A stretch of DNA of 64,000 nucleotides, from NCBI GenBank assembly GCA_903789665.1, contig CAIFEX010000001.1, forward strand, positions 139,196 to 203,195, in the 5' to 3' direction. The notes beneath the pieces are model-generated. The model ran no database searches. It saw only the letters and a program-made list of their open reading frames with translations, and was not told the DNA's origin. The first letter of the stretch is position 1. Every line of letters starts with the position of its first letter. The translations under genes and the position numbers were made by a program. Below, one piece after another: positions 17,160 to 26,860 of this stretch. Source of the DNA: an uncultured Clostridium sp. (lineage in GTDB: Bacteria > Bacillota > Clostridia > Clostridiales > Clostridiaceae).

Positions 17160-17208
17160 AAGTGTTGCAAAACCATTTCAAAAATAGTTTTGCAACACTT
17201 CTTTTTTT
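17160..17208 (+). terminator. Intrinsic terminator of the surface-protein gene
   Basis: Perfect 14-bp stem AAGTGTTGCAAAAC/GTTTTGCAACACTT, followed by CTTTTTTT. Confidence 0.92.
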
Positions 17209-17301
17209 ACTTGACTAAATTCTTATAATGAAGTAAGATATATTTTGCATGCTAAACATTTTTATACGAAATATAGTAAAATTTCAGAAAGAGGAGAAGA
17301 C

Positions 17302-17751
17302 ATGGATGATTTAGAAGATGGGATAAAATTATTGAAGACAGTAAAAAGGGTTATGAAAAATGCACATAAAATCATGGCAAGGCGGTTTAAAGATCTTGAT
17401 CTTACGGGGCCTCAGCTGTTTGTTGTTATGAATTTGATACGCCATGGAGAAATGAAGATAAGTGATTTAAGTGAGAAAATGAGTTTGTCCAATAGCACTG
17501 TATCGGGAATTATCGATAGGTTGGAGAGACGGAACATAGTAAAAAGAGTCAGAAGCAGTGAAGACAGAAGAATAGTCTATGTGTATATAACCTCTGAATT
17601 TAGAAAAATTGCCGGCGAAAAACATGGGGAAGTTGACAGAATATTTAAATCCATGCTGGATACGGCTACCCCGGAGGAGATGGATGTAATAAATAGAGGA
17701 TTATATACTCTTGAAAAAGTAATGAACAGGCAAAAAATGGATGGGAAGTGA
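17302..17751 (+). CDS. MarR-family transcriptional regulator
   Basis: 149 residues with a MarR winged helix: recognition region KISDLSEKMSLSNSTVSGII (about 53-72), then the wing RSSEDRRIVYVYIT. ATG 17302 is preceded by GAGGAGA. It is the first gene of an operon with the two ABC half-transporters (start and stop overlap at 17748-17751), so it probably represses the exporter and responds to an exported compound. No clear palindromic operator stands out in the short leader. Confidence 0.9.
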   Translation: MDDLEDGIKLLKTVKRVMKNAHKIMARRFKDLDLTGPQLFVVMNLIRHGEMKISDLSEKMSLSNSTVSGIIDRLERRNIVKRVRSSEDRRIVYVYITSEFRKIAGEKHGEVDRIFKSMLDTATPEEMDVINRGLYTLEKVMNRQKMDGK

Positions 17752-19985
17752 AGGACATAATGTTTAAATTGATAAAATACCTGAAGCCATTTGTTGTTTT
17801 GATTATAAGTGCGGTTATTCTGCTTTTCATGCAGGCAATGTGTGATCTTGCACTGCCGGATTACATGTCTAATATTATAAATGTGGGAATACAGCAGGGA
17901 GGCATTGAAAATTCTGTGCCGCAGGTAGTGAGAGAAAGTAAAATGGATAAGCTTTTGGTATTTATGAATAAAAATGACAGTGGGAGAATTTTAAAAAATT
18001 ATATGCTGGTGGATAAATCCAGTCCGGATTATAGTAAATATTTAAAAAGTTATCCTAAAATTAAAAGTGAGCCGATTTATGTTTTAAGAAATGTTGATGG
18101 ATCGCAGATTGACAAAATGAACCCCGTAATAGGAAAGGCTTTTTTGGCCGTTTCCGGTGTTGAAAAAATCAAGGCCAATGCCAAAAATGGGGTTATAAAT
18201 TTTAATGGACGCAGGATACCTGCAGGTGCCGATTTATTTGCACTTTTTTCAAAATTGCCAGATGCACAGCGCTTGAAAATAAGTGAGGATATGAACAAAA
18301 AATTCACTTCGCTGGGTAACGGCATGATAGTGCAGGCGGCTTCAGGTTCAATTAAGGACGAATATAAGGCAGTGGGAGTGAATACGAATAAAATTCAGAG
18401 CAGATATATTGTCCATATGGGCGTGATAATGCTTCTTGTTTCTCTGGTTGGTGCAGTCTGTACTATTTTAGTGGGATTTATAGGGGCAAGAATTGCTGCA
18501 GGACTGTCGAAAAATTTGAGAAGGGATCTGTTTACCAAGGTGGAGAGCTTCTCCAGTGAAGAATTCAATAAATTTTCCACGGCATCCCTTATAACGAGGA
18601 CTACCAATGACATTACCCAGGTACAGCTGGTGGTCTTTCTTTCCGTGAGAATGCTTGTATATGCACCTATTTTGGGTGTGGGCGGAGTTTTGAAAGTACT
18701 GGGAAAAAGCAGGTCCATGACCTGGATCATTGCCTTGGCAGTAGTTGTACTGCTGGGACTTGTAGGCAGCATATTTGCAGTAGCCTTTCCGAAGTTCAAA
18801 ATTATACAGAAGCTTGTAGACAAATTGAACCTCATCACCCGTGAAAATCTATCCGGAATGATGGTTGTAAGGGCTTTCAATACACAGGAGTTTGAAGAGG
18901 ACAGATTTGACAAGGCAAACCGAAGTTTGACAAATACGAATTTGTTCATAAACAGGGTCATGTCTGCAATGTTCCCGGTTATGATGTTTATAATGAATGG
19001 AATCACAATACTTATAGTCTGGGTCGGCGCACACCAGATTGCAAATTCCAGCATGCAAGTAGGGGATATGATGGCATTTATGCAGTATGCCATGCAGATT
19101 ATATTTGCATTTTTGATGATGTCCGTGATGTTTATTTTGATTCCAAGGGCTTCAGTGTCTGCCCAGAGGATAAATGAGGTCCTGAAAGTGAAACCTTCTA
19201 TCTTGGATCCTAAAAAACCGCTGCATTTTCCCGGCAGAGTTAAAGGTGTTGTGGAATTTAAAGATGTATCTTTTAGATATGATGGTGCTGAAAAGGATGT
19301 GCTAAGTAATGTAAGTTTTAAGGCATATCCCGGTGAGACAACGGCTTTTATCGGATCGACGGGATCCGGAAAATCCACACTTGTGAATTTACTTCCGCGG
19401 TTTTACGATGTAACTGGAGGACAAATCCTTATTGACGGCATTGATATAAGAAAAATTACACAGCATGAACTCAGGGATTTGATTGGTTATGTACCGCAGA
19501 AGGGCTCACTGTTTGAAGGTACCATTGAATCCAATCTGAAATATGCCAGGGGTGATGCTTCAAATGAGGATATGGAAAAAGCAGTGGAAATTGCCCAGGC
19601 GAAGGAGTTCATTGACGAAAAACCGGAAAAATTCAAAAGCGGGATTTCCCAGGGAGGTTCAAATGTGTCAGGAGGTCAGAAACAGAGATTATCCATTGCC
19701 CGTGCTCTTATGAAAAGACCCAGGATATATATATTTGATGACAGTTTTTCCGCTCTTGATTTTAAAACTGATTCCGCTCTTAGAAGAGCTCTTAAATCTG
19801 AAACAGAGTCAAGTACCGTTCTGATAGTTGCCCAGCGTATTTCCACGATTAAAAATGCAGAGCAGATAATAGTGCTTGAAGAGGGAAGGATAGTTGGAAT
19901 TGGAACTCACGATGAGCTCATGGAAAAATGTGAAACTTACAGGGAAATTGCACTGTCACAGCTGTCTAAGGAGGAATTGGCATGA
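17748..19985 (+). CDS. ABC exporter half-transporter, degenerate-site subunit (BmrC-like)
   Basis: 745 residues: a transmembrane domain in which the first two helices are separated by a long extracytoplasmic insert (about 60-220), then an ATPase domain with Walker A GSTGSGKST (about 535), canonical signature NVSGGQKQR (about 640) and Walker B IYIFDDS, where Asp replaces the catalytic Glu. Together with the partner at 19982 this gives one working and one degenerate ATP site, as in heterodimeric multidrug exporters of the BmrCD/TM287-288 kind. The GTG start overlaps the marR stop; ATG 17760 is a possible alternative. Drug or lipid export is inferred from the family and the MarR neighbour. Confidence 0.88.
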   Translation: MKDIMFKLIKYLKPFVVLIISAVILLFMQAMCDLALPDYMSNIINVGIQQGGIENSVPQVVRESKMDKLLVFMNKNDSGRILKNYMLVDKSSPDYSKYLKSYPKIKSEPIYVLRNVDGSQIDKMNPVIGKAFLAVSGVEKIKANAKNGVINFNGRRIPAGADLFALFSKLPDAQRLKISEDMNKKFTSLGNGMIVQAASGSIKDEYKAVGVNTNKIQSRYIVHMGVIMLLVSLVGAVCTILVGFIGARIAAGLSKNLRRDLFTKVESFSSEEFNKFSTASLITRTTNDITQVQLVVFLSVRMLVYAPILGVGGVLKVLGKSRSMTWIIALAVVVLLGLVGSIFAVAFPKFKIIQKLVDKLNLITRENLSGMMVVRAFNTQEFEEDRFDKANRSLTNTNLFINRVMSAMFPVMMFIMNGITILIVWVGAHQIANSSMQVGDMMAFMQYAMQIIFAFLMMSVMFILIPRASVSAQRINEVLKVKPSILDPKKPLHFPGRVKGVVEFKDVSFRYDGAEKDVLSNVSFKAYPGETTAFIGSTGSGKSTLVNLLPRFYDVTGGQILIDGIDIRKITQHELRDLIGYVPQKGSLFEGTIESNLKYARGDASNEDMEKAVEIAQAKEFIDEKPEKFKSGISQGGSNVSGGQKQRLSIARALMKRPRIYIFDDSFSALDFKTDSALRRALKSETESSTVLIVAQRISTIKNAEQIIVLEEGRIVGIGTHDELMEKCETYREIALSQLSKEELA

Positions 19986-21829
19986 GTGCTCAGAATAACA
20001 GACGAAGGTCTTCCCGTAAAGGCAACAGGGGCCCGGGAGGTATGGTGATTTCAGGGGAGAAGGCCAATAATTTTAAAGGTACTATGAAAAAGCTTATAAA
20101 GTATTTAAGCGTGTATAAAATATCGATTGGTGTTGTGATAATTTTTGCAATTGCAAGTACCGTGTTCTCCATAGTGGGACCTAAAATACTTGGAAAGGCC
20201 ACTACAAAATTGTTTGAAGGTGTCATGGCAAAGATCTCAGGAACCGGAAGTATAGATTTTGGCTATATAGGCAGGATAATCGTACTCCTTGTGATCTTGT
20301 ATGCGGCAGGATCGCTGTTTTCCTATGTACAGGGCTGGATAATGTCGGGGATATCCATGAAGGTAAGCTATAAATTTAGAAAGGATATTTCGGAAAAGAT
20401 CAACCGCATACCCTTAAAATATTTTGATAGGACCAATCACGGCGAGGTACTGTCCAGAGTTACAAATGATGTGGATACTTTAAGCCAGACCCTGAATCAG
20501 AGTTTGAGTCAGATTATTACTTCTGTCACCATGGTTTTGGGAGTTCTTGTCATGATGTTTAGTATAAGCTGGCAGATGACTCTTGTAGCAATTTGTATAA
20601 TACCGCTTTCTTTCGGGATTATAATGATTATAATAAAGTACTCGCAGAAATATTTCAAACAGCAGCAGGATTATCTGGGAAACTTGAATGGACATGTTGA
20701 GGAGATGTACGGCGGGCACATTGTCATGAAAGCTTTTAACGGCGAAAAGAAAAGTATTGACAAATTTGACGGGATGAATGACAGGCTATTCGGGTCAGCC
20801 TGGAAATCCCAGTTTCTATCTGGCATAATGATGCCTATGATGAATTTTATAGGTAATCTGGGTTATGTCGGCATATGTATTCTGGGAGGTTGGCTCACGG
20901 TGAAAAAGGTCATAGAAATAGGTGATATACAGGCTTTTGTCCAATATGTCCGATCTTTTACCCAGCCTATTTCGCAGATTGCCAATATTTCAAATATACT
21001 TCAGCAGACAGCCGCATCGGCAGAGCGTATTTTTGAATTTTTGGAGGAAGAGGAAGAGATCCCTGATTCGTCTGCTGCTGCAAGGCCTGAGAATATAAAG
21101 GGTTATGTAGAATTTAAAAATGTCCGTTTTGGATATGATCCGGATAAAATAATTATAAATAATTTTTCGGCATCTGTTAAGCCGGGGCAGAGAATTGCCA
21201 TTGTGGGTCCTACTGGAGCCGGGAAAACTACGATTATCAAACTCTTGATGCGTTTCTATGATATAGATTCGGGGCAGATACTTGTAGACGGCCGCGACAT
21301 AAGGGATTTTACCAGAAAAGATCTCAGATCTATATTTGGCATGGTACTTCAGGATGCTTGGCTATATAATGGAAGCATAATGGAAAATATTCGCTATGGG
21401 CGTCTTGATGCGTCAGATGAAGAAGTCATTGAAGCGGCAAAGGCAGCCCATGTGGATAACTTCGTTCATACTCTGCCTGAAGGATATAATATGATATTGA
21501 ATGAGGAGACATCAAATGTGTCCCAGGGTCAGAAGCAGCTGCTTACCATTGCAAGGGCGATAATTGCGAATCCCAGGATTCTTATTTTGGATGAAGCCAC
21601 AAGCTCCGTGGATACCCGAACTGAACTTCAGATTCAAAAGGCCATGGAAAATCTCATGAAAGGACGTACTAGTTTTATAATTGCCCACCGACTCTCTACA
21701 ATCCGTGATGCAGATCTTATACTTGTTATGGATCATGGTGACATTGTTGAGCAGGGAAACCACCGGGAACTTCTTAAAAAAGGTGGGGCATATGCGAAAC
21801 TTTACAACAGCCAGTTTGAAGTGGCCTAG
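19982..21829 (+). CDS. ABC exporter half-transporter, catalytic subunit (BmrD-like)
   Basis: 615 residues: a basic N-terminal tail (RRRSSRKGNRGPGG), six membrane helices, then an ATPase domain with Walker A GPTGAGKTT (about 408), a degenerate signature NVSQGQKQ (about 511) and complete Walker B ILILDEATSSVD with the catalytic Glu. The altered signature here and the Asp at the catalytic position in the partner complement each other, so the two subunits should form one heterodimer. ATGA overlap with the preceding gene indicates translational coupling. The operon ends at a terminator at 21831. Confidence 0.9.
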   Translation: MSAQNNRRRSSRKGNRGPGGMVISGEKANNFKGTMKKLIKYLSVYKISIGVVIIFAIASTVFSIVGPKILGKATTKLFEGVMAKISGTGSIDFGYIGRIIVLLVILYAAGSLFSYVQGWIMSGISMKVSYKFRKDISEKINRIPLKYFDRTNHGEVLSRVTNDVDTLSQTLNQSLSQIITSVTMVLGVLVMMFSISWQMTLVAICIIPLSFGIIMIIIKYSQKYFKQQQDYLGNLNGHVEEMYGGHIVMKAFNGEKKSIDKFDGMNDRLFGSAWKSQFLSGIMMPMMNFIGNLGYVGICILGGWLTVKKVIEIGDIQAFVQYVRSFTQPISQIANISNILQQTAASAERIFEFLEEEEEIPDSSAAARPENIKGYVEFKNVRFGYDPDKIIINNFSASVKPGQRIAIVGPTGAGKTTIIKLLMRFYDIDSGQILVDGRDIRDFTRKDLRSIFGMVLQDAWLYNGSIMENIRYGRLDASDEEVIEAAKAAHVDNFVHTLPEGYNMILNEETSNVSQGQKQLLTIARAIIANPRILILDEATSSVDTRTELQIQKAMENLMKGRTSFIIAHRLSTIRDADLILVMDHGDIVEQGNHRELLKKGGAYAKLYNSQFEVA

Positions 21830-21830
21830 A

Positions 21831-21888
21831 TAAACAGGGTCAGGAACAGCATTTTTCAAGTTGCTCCTGACCCTGTTTATTTTTTTAT
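21831..21888 (+). terminator. Intrinsic terminator of the marR-ABC operon
   Basis: Long stem TAAACAGGGTCAGGA pairing with TCCTGACCCTGTTTA, then a run of T. Confidence 0.93.
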
Positions 21889-22025
21889 TTATTCAATTTT
21901 TTGAATTGAATGTACAATTTCTTTTTATGACTACACAAAGAATTTTTGACATTTTAATAAAAACTTTGACAAAAATATTACTTAGTAATAAAATATGCCT
22001 ATATATATTTTCAAATTATCATATT

Positions 22026-22100
22026 ATATATCCGCTGTACTCGGACAATTATGAATAATTGTGTTTTTAACATTCATATGGGACCCGGCAGCGGATATAT
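22026..22100 (+). promoter_or_regulatory. Structured leader RNA upstream of the M20/DUF3100 operon
   Basis: A perfect 12-bp outer stem pairs ATATATCCGCTG (22026-22037) with CAGCGGATATAT (22089-22100). After a TAC bulge, TCGG can pair with CCGG, and inside is an 8-bp hairpin ACAATTAT/ATAATTGT (22045-22062) followed by a single-stranded stretch. It ends 34 bp before the start codon. The layout is riboswitch- or attenuator-like, but it matches no class recognised by eye. Confidence 0.5.
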
Positions 22101-22134
22101 GGAAAAATTCAAATAAAATTTAGGGGGCATTTTT

Positions 22135-23472
22135 ATGGATAGTAATGAAGTTAAAAATCTGAAGCAGCTGGTGTGCAAAACTATTGATGAAAATTCCGGG
22201 AGAATAATAGACTTTTCAAAATCTGTGGAAAAAGAACCGGAGCTGGGATTTAAAGAGGAGAAAACATCTCAGAAGGTGAAGAATGTTTTTGACAGTATAG
22301 GTCTTAAGTACAGGGATAAACTGGCTATTACCGGGGTGAAGGCAAAACTGAAGGATAAGTGTGACGGCATAAATGTGGCTGTTTTAGGGGAACTGGATGC
22401 AGTTATATGCAGGGGAAATAAGAATACGGATCCTGAAACGGGGGCAGCGCACACCTGCGGGCATCACCTTCAGCTGGGAGCTTTGATTGGCACGGCTATA
22501 GGCCTGAAATTATCCGGAATTTCTGACAAGTTAAATGGAAATGTAACTTTTATGGCAGTACCTTCAGAAGAGTGTATCGAATTTGCCTATAGACAAAAGC
22601 TCATGAAACAGGGAAAAATTCATTTTCTGGGCGGTAAACAGGAACTTATATATCAAGGGGAATTTGACGATATAGACATAGCCATGATGATGCACTCCTT
22701 GAAAAATTGTCCGAACCCCACCGTATTGATAGGAAAATCCAGCAACGGGTTTCTGGCAAAAACTATACGGTATATGGGAAAAGCAGCTCATGCTGCGGAA
22801 GCGCCTGAACATGGAATAAATGCACTAAATGCTGCAATGATTGGACTTATGGGCGTAAATGCCCTCAGGGAGACTTTTAAAGATGAAGATTATGTAAGGT
22901 TTCACCCCATTATTACAAAAGGAGGGGATGTGGTGAACAGTGTTCCCGACGATGTGAGGATTGAAAGCTATGTCCGCGCAAGGACCATAGATGCCATGGT
23001 TGAGACAAATAAAAAAGTTGACAGGGCACTTAAAGCTGGAGGAGATGCAGTAGGTGCAAAAACTGTTATCAGGACTATACCGGGATACCTGCCCCTTGAA
23101 TGTTCACAGGAGTTAAATGATATATACGGGCACAATTGCAGTGAACTTTTGCCCGAAAGCAGTGTGATTGAAGGAGGACATTTCTTCGCTTCTACGGATA
23201 TGGGTGACGTGTCCCAGCTAATTCCAAGCATACATCCCTATATAGGCGGAGTCAGGGGCAATCTCCATGAAAAAGATTTTGAAGTGGAAGATTATTATTC
23301 AGCTTGTGTCCTTCCTGCCAAGCTATTTGCAATGCTTGTAATAGATCTCCTGATTGATGATGCAGAGAAAGGTAAGTATGTTATCAAAAACTTTAAACCT
23401 CAGTTGTCTAAAGAAAAATATTTGAAAATTTTAAATGGATTCAATAAGGTGGTAGGAGGAGAAAAATGTTAA
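22135..23472 (+). CDS. M20-family metallopeptidase/amidohydrolase
   Basis: 445 residues of the M20D amidohydrolase type. Metal-binding motifs are GELDAV, AAHTCGHHLQ (about 103-112) and SEEC; the dimerisation domain begins near KTIRYMGKAAHAAEAPEHG, and H-x3-G motifs follow. Relatives cleave N-acyl amino acids or p-aminobenzoyl-glutamate, but the substrate here is not evident. It starts at ATG behind AGGGGG and is translationally coupled to the membrane gene at 23466 (overlap). The pairing with a DUF3100 membrane protein suggests uptake plus hydrolysis of an amide compound (inference). Confidence 0.82.
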   Translation: MDSNEVKNLKQLVCKTIDENSGRIIDFSKSVEKEPELGFKEEKTSQKVKNVFDSIGLKYRDKLAITGVKAKLKDKCDGINVAVLGELDAVICRGNKNTDPETGAAHTCGHHLQLGALIGTAIGLKLSGISDKLNGNVTFMAVPSEECIEFAYRQKLMKQGKIHFLGGKQELIYQGEFDDIDIAMMMHSLKNCPNPTVLIGKSSNGFLAKTIRYMGKAAHAAEAPEHGINALNAAMIGLMGVNALRETFKDEDYVRFHPIITKGGDVVNSVPDDVRIESYVRARTIDAMVETNKKVDRALKAGGDAVGAKTVIRTIPGYLPLECSQELNDIYGHNCSELLPESSVIEGGHFFASTDMGDVSQLIPSIHPYIGGVRGNLHEKDFEVEDYYSACVLPAKLFAMLVIDLLIDDAEKGKYVIKNFKPQLSKEKYLKILNGFNKVVGGEKC

Positions 23473-24269
23473 AAAAATATCTCAAAATTTTTGTATTGGC
23501 TTTTGTGCTGGTTGTAATTTCAGAACTTATAGGTGAAAAGAAAATTAAACTGGGACCTGGATATCTGGTGTTTTTACCAATGCTCTTCGCCCTGGTTATG
23601 GGTCTTATTATAAGTCTTCCAAAATTGAAGGTGATTTCCAATGGGGAAATGAGTTTATCCAATGAAATCATGGGGATTGCCGTAATATTATTTGTGGCCA
23701 AGATAGGTGCTACCATGGGACCTTCTATTGTTTCCCTCGTTGAATCGGGCTGGGCACTTTGCTTTCAGGAACTCGGACATTTTTTAGGAACTGTTGTTTT
23801 AGGACTTCCAATTGCTGTTTTGCTGGGGCTTGGGCGTGAAGCTGTGGGTGCCACTTTTTCAATTGATCGTGAACCCAACATTGCCATAATTTCTGAGAAA
23901 TACGGCATGGATTCTCCGGAAGGCCGCGGAGTTATGGGAATATACATTTGTGGAACACTGTTTGGTGCAGCTTATATTGGACTTCTTGCAGGCTATATGG
24001 GTTCCCTTAAAATATTCAATCCGCTGGCTCTTGCTATGGGCTCAGGTGTCGGATCCGGAAGCATGATGGCGGCAGCTTCTGGTGCCATTGCATCTGTATT
24101 TCCATCGGAAGCCAAGGAAATAGCCAGTTTTGCGGCAGCATCCAACCTACTTACTACTATAGTTGGAATATATTTCACGTTATTTGTATCACTGCCTGTT
24201 GCAAATAAATTCTACAATTGGCTGCAGCCCAGAATCGGAAGAAATAAAAAAAGAGTAGGAGAAGATTAA
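23466..24269 (+). CDS. DUF3100-type membrane protein
   Basis: 267 residues with about seven to eight hydrophobic helices, rich in small residues (GSGVGSGSMMAAASGAIAS near 195-213). It resembles the DUF3100 family, putative transporters often beside M20 hydrolases. ATG 23466 overlaps the end of the M20 gene, and the next membrane gene starts one base after its stop. The function is probably as the permease for the hydrolase's substrate or product; not proven. Confidence 0.7.
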   Translation: MLKKYLKIFVLAFVLVVISELIGEKKIKLGPGYLVFLPMLFALVMGLIISLPKLKVISNGEMSLSNEIMGIAVILFVAKIGATMGPSIVSLVESGWALCFQELGHFLGTVVLGLPIAVLLGLGREAVGATFSIDREPNIAIISEKYGMDSPEGRGVMGIYICGTLFGAAYIGLLAGYMGSLKIFNPLALAMGSGVGSGSMMAAASGAIASVFPSEAKEIASFAAASNLLTTIVGIYFTLFVSLPVANKFYNWLQPRIGRNKKRVGED

Positions 24270-24270
24270 A

Positions 24271-24723
24271 ATGAAAAAATTTATTCGAGAAGCCGTTATT
24301 TTATTTGGAGTCGGAATAATCGCGCTTGTTGGAAACAGCATAAATGACAAAGTACCTTTGAAAGTCGGACTTATCGGAATGTCCATATTGATCTGCATTA
24401 CTCTTGCTGGAATTATTATAAAAAAAGTTGTTCCGGTTAATCTGCCCATGGTGTTTTGGGTATCTATAGTGGCTGTGCTGGTAACATGTCCCCTTAATCC
24501 CTATGGAGCCTATTTGGACAAACAATATCTCGATAAAATAAATATGCTGGCCCTTACGACACCTGTACTGGCTTTCGCAGGACTGTCCCTTGGCAAGGAT
24601 TTGAAACTTTTCAAAGAGCTCAGCTGGAAAATAGTGATTGTAGCCCTTACCGTCTATACCGGAACTTTTATATTTGCAACCTTGATTGCACAAATTGTCC
24701 TGAAATTTACCAACAAGATATAA
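24271..24723 (+). CDS. Small four- to five-helix membrane protein
   Basis: 150 residues, almost wholly hydrophobic helices with a conserved-looking TCPLNPYGAYLDKQYLDKIN loop near residue 75. I do not recognise a named family. It begins one base after the DUF3100 stop with a GGAG ribosome site, so the two are probably subunits of one transporter. It is the last gene of the operon. Confidence 0.65.
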   Translation: MKKFIREAVILFGVGIIALVGNSINDKVPLKVGLIGMSILICITLAGIIIKKVVPVNLPMVFWVSIVAVLVTCPLNPYGAYLDKQYLDKINMLALTTPVLAFAGLSLGKDLKLFKELSWKIVIVALTVYTGTFIFATLIAQIVLKFTNKI

Positions 24724-24836
24724 TGGGGCCATTTGCAAAATGTATATCTCAAGTGGTATTATTAGCAAAGAAGATAATTATGGTTTAGAACCAAATATTT
24801 ATTGAAAATAATTATCAAGAAGGGGGAGAAATATAC

Positions 24837-25322
24837 ATGGCAAATGGTAGTTTCAGCATACTTGAAATGCTGAAGATAGCTATACTGATGGAGGAGGAAG
24901 GCTATAAATTTTATACTAACGGTATAAAACATACTACTGGAAAAGTTCAAAAATTTTTAAAAGTTGCTGCAGGCCAGGAATTTGTTCACAGGGAAAAGTT
25001 CCAGAAACTATATGATAAAATTTCCCGGAACAAACAGATTGAGTCCGAGTATCTCTTGGACAGTGAGGTATCCGGATATCTCAGGGGACTTATTGAAGAC
25101 AGGGTGTTTGATAAGACTGAACAGCCGGAAGATGCATTTAAGGATTTGAAAACTGCTATACAGCATGCAATTGAAACTGAGAGACTTACGGTGCAGGTAT
25201 ATTCCCACATGTATAACGGAATTTCTAAAAAGGATGCGAAGGATATGCTGTCTGTTATATTGAAAGAAGAAAAGAGCCATGTGGAATATTTTTCAAAGTT
25301 GCTTGATGACATGGTGGATTGA
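24837..25322 (+). CDS. Ferritin-like (rubrerythrin-type) diiron protein
   Basis: 161 residues of four-helix-bundle type. Glu pairs typical of a diiron site occur in MEEEGYKFY (about 20), QEFVHREKF (about 46), ETERLTVQVY (about 116) and KEEKSHVEYF (about 144). The C-terminal rubredoxin domain of true rubrerythrin is missing, so it is the short erythrin/ferritin-like form. Peroxide scavenging or iron handling is the expected role in an anaerobe. Translation starts at ATG behind AAGGGGGAG; a terminator follows. Confidence 0.8.
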   Translation: MANGSFSILEMLKIAILMEEEGYKFYTNGIKHTTGKVQKFLKVAAGQEFVHREKFQKLYDKISRNKQIESEYLLDSEVSGYLRGLIEDRVFDKTEQPEDAFKDLKTAIQHAIETERLTVQVYSHMYNGISKKDAKDMLSVILKEEKSHVEYFSKLLDDMVD

Positions 25323-25346
25323 TTGAATATCAAAAATATAATAAAT

Positions 25347-25390
25347 GAACTCCTAAATATTGAGATGTATTTTAGGAGTTCTATTTTTTT
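25347..25390 (+). terminator. Intrinsic terminator of the ferritin-like gene
   Basis: Stem GAACTCCTAAA with a pairing TTTAGGAGTTC arm and T7 tail. Confidence 0.92.
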
Positions 25391-25604
25391 GCAGTTAAAT
25401 AGGTTATTTTTGTGAAATAATGTGGAAACGATTGTATGCTTGATATGACTAAAATGTGTATGACAATATTTAACCATAAAAAATAATAATTTGATAAAAT
25501 TTTGATATAAATGTTGATAATTTGATTAAAATTTAGTATTATATAAATTAAGTTTTTAAAACCTCGGGGTAATTTAAATTTTAAAATTTTAGGAGGCAGT
25601 TTTT

Positions 25605-26834
25605 ATGAATAGTATAAATGGGGCAGATACTGTATTTGTGATAATATGTGCAGCACTTGTAATGGTAATGACTCCGGGATTGGCGCTTTTTTATGGAGGA
25701 ATGGTAAGGGGGAAAAATACTCTGGACAGCACTCTTCACAGTTATTCTGCACTGGCGATAATATCTATTCAGTGGATACTTATAGGATATACACTGTGTT
25801 TTGGAAAGGATATAGGTGGACTGATAGGCGGTTTTAATTTTGCAGGGCTGAAGGGGGTTGGCTTTGCACCGAATGCAGATTATGCAAGCACGATCCCGCA
25901 GCAGGTATTCATGCTGTTTCAGCTTATGTTTGCCATAATAACTCCCGCACTTATATCGGGGTCCATTGCAGAGAGAATGAAATTTGTACATTGGGTGGTA
26001 TTTCTAATATGCTGGACAACATTGGTCTATGATCCCATCGCCCACTGGGTATGGGGTGCCGGTGGATGGCTTAAAAATCTTGGAGCGCTTGATTTTGCAG
26101 GCGGCGATGTAGTTCATATAAGCTCCGGTGTATCGGGACTTGTTGCCGCACTTGTGCTTGGAAAGAGAAAAAATGTTGGAAAGCCGAGCAATCTTCCCAT
26201 AACGTGTCTTGGGGCTGCAATTTTGTGGTTTGGATGGTATGGATTCAATGCAGGGAGTGCTCTTGCTGTAAATAATGCGGCTGTAAATGCCTTTTTAACT
26301 ACCAATACATCTGCAGCGGCTTCGGCTGTGAGCTGGAGTATTTGTGAATTTATCCATAGGAGAAAAATAACTTCCCTTGGAGTTGCCAGCGGAATAGTTG
26401 CAGGTCTTGTGGCTATAACTCCGGGTGCTGGTTTTGTCAGCCCTTTGGCTTCGCTGGTTATAGGGTTTGCAGGAGGATTCATATGTTATTTTTGTATTAC
26501 CTTTGTCAAATCCAGGCTTGGATATGATGATGCGTTGGATGCTTTTGGCTGCCACGGCATAGGAGGAATATGGGGCGGAATTGCCACCGGTATATTTGCA
26601 TGGAAGGCAATCAATTCAGCAGGTGCAAATGGGTTGATACACGGAAATCCCAAACTTCTGGGGGTTCAGATTGTAGCTATCTTATCCAGCGTGGTATACT
26701 CGGCTGTTGTTACGTTTATTATAATTAAAGTAATTAATGCCGTAAGTAATATAAGAGTAGACAAAAAAGAAGAACAGTCGGGACTGGATGTTGCGGAACA
26801 CGGCGAAGAAGCTTATGGTGGAATTCAAATGTAG
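25605..26834 (+). CDS. amt: Ammonium transporter
   Basis: 409 residues with eleven predicted membrane helices. It begins with NGADTVFVIICAALVMVMTPGLALFYGG, the usual Amt N-terminus, and keeps AHWVWG (about 145), WFGWYGFNAGSA (about 207) and DAFGCHGIGGIWGG (about 310) with the pore His residues. It imports ammonium across the plasma membrane and is followed 26 bp later by its P-II regulator. The 200-bp AT-rich leader shows no riboswitch that I can recognise; nitrogen control is expected but not seen. Confidence 0.95.
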   Translation: MNSINGADTVFVIICAALVMVMTPGLALFYGGMVRGKNTLDSTLHSYSALAIISIQWILIGYTLCFGKDIGGLIGGFNFAGLKGVGFAPNADYASTIPQQVFMLFQLMFAIITPALISGSIAERMKFVHWVVFLICWTTLVYDPIAHWVWGAGGWLKNLGALDFAGGDVVHISSGVSGLVAALVLGKRKNVGKPSNLPITCLGAAILWFGWYGFNAGSALAVNNAAVNAFLTTNTSAAASAVSWSICEFIHRRKITSLGVASGIVAGLVAITPGAGFVSPLASLVIGFAGGFICYFCITFVKSRLGYDDALDAFGCHGIGGIWGGIATGIFAWKAINSAGANGLIHGNPKLLGVQIVAILSSVVYSAVVTFIIIKVINAVSNIRVDKKEEQSGLDVAEHGEEAYGGIQM

Positions 26835-26860
26835 AATATTTTTTGATAAGGGGGTATTAA

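Noticed and set aside
22026..22100. Purine, guanidine, preQ1 or fluoride riboswitch
   Set aside because: The conserved cores of these classes are not present in the leader.
25391..25604. Riboswitch in the amt leader
   Set aside because: AT-rich and without conserved structural cores that I can recognise.
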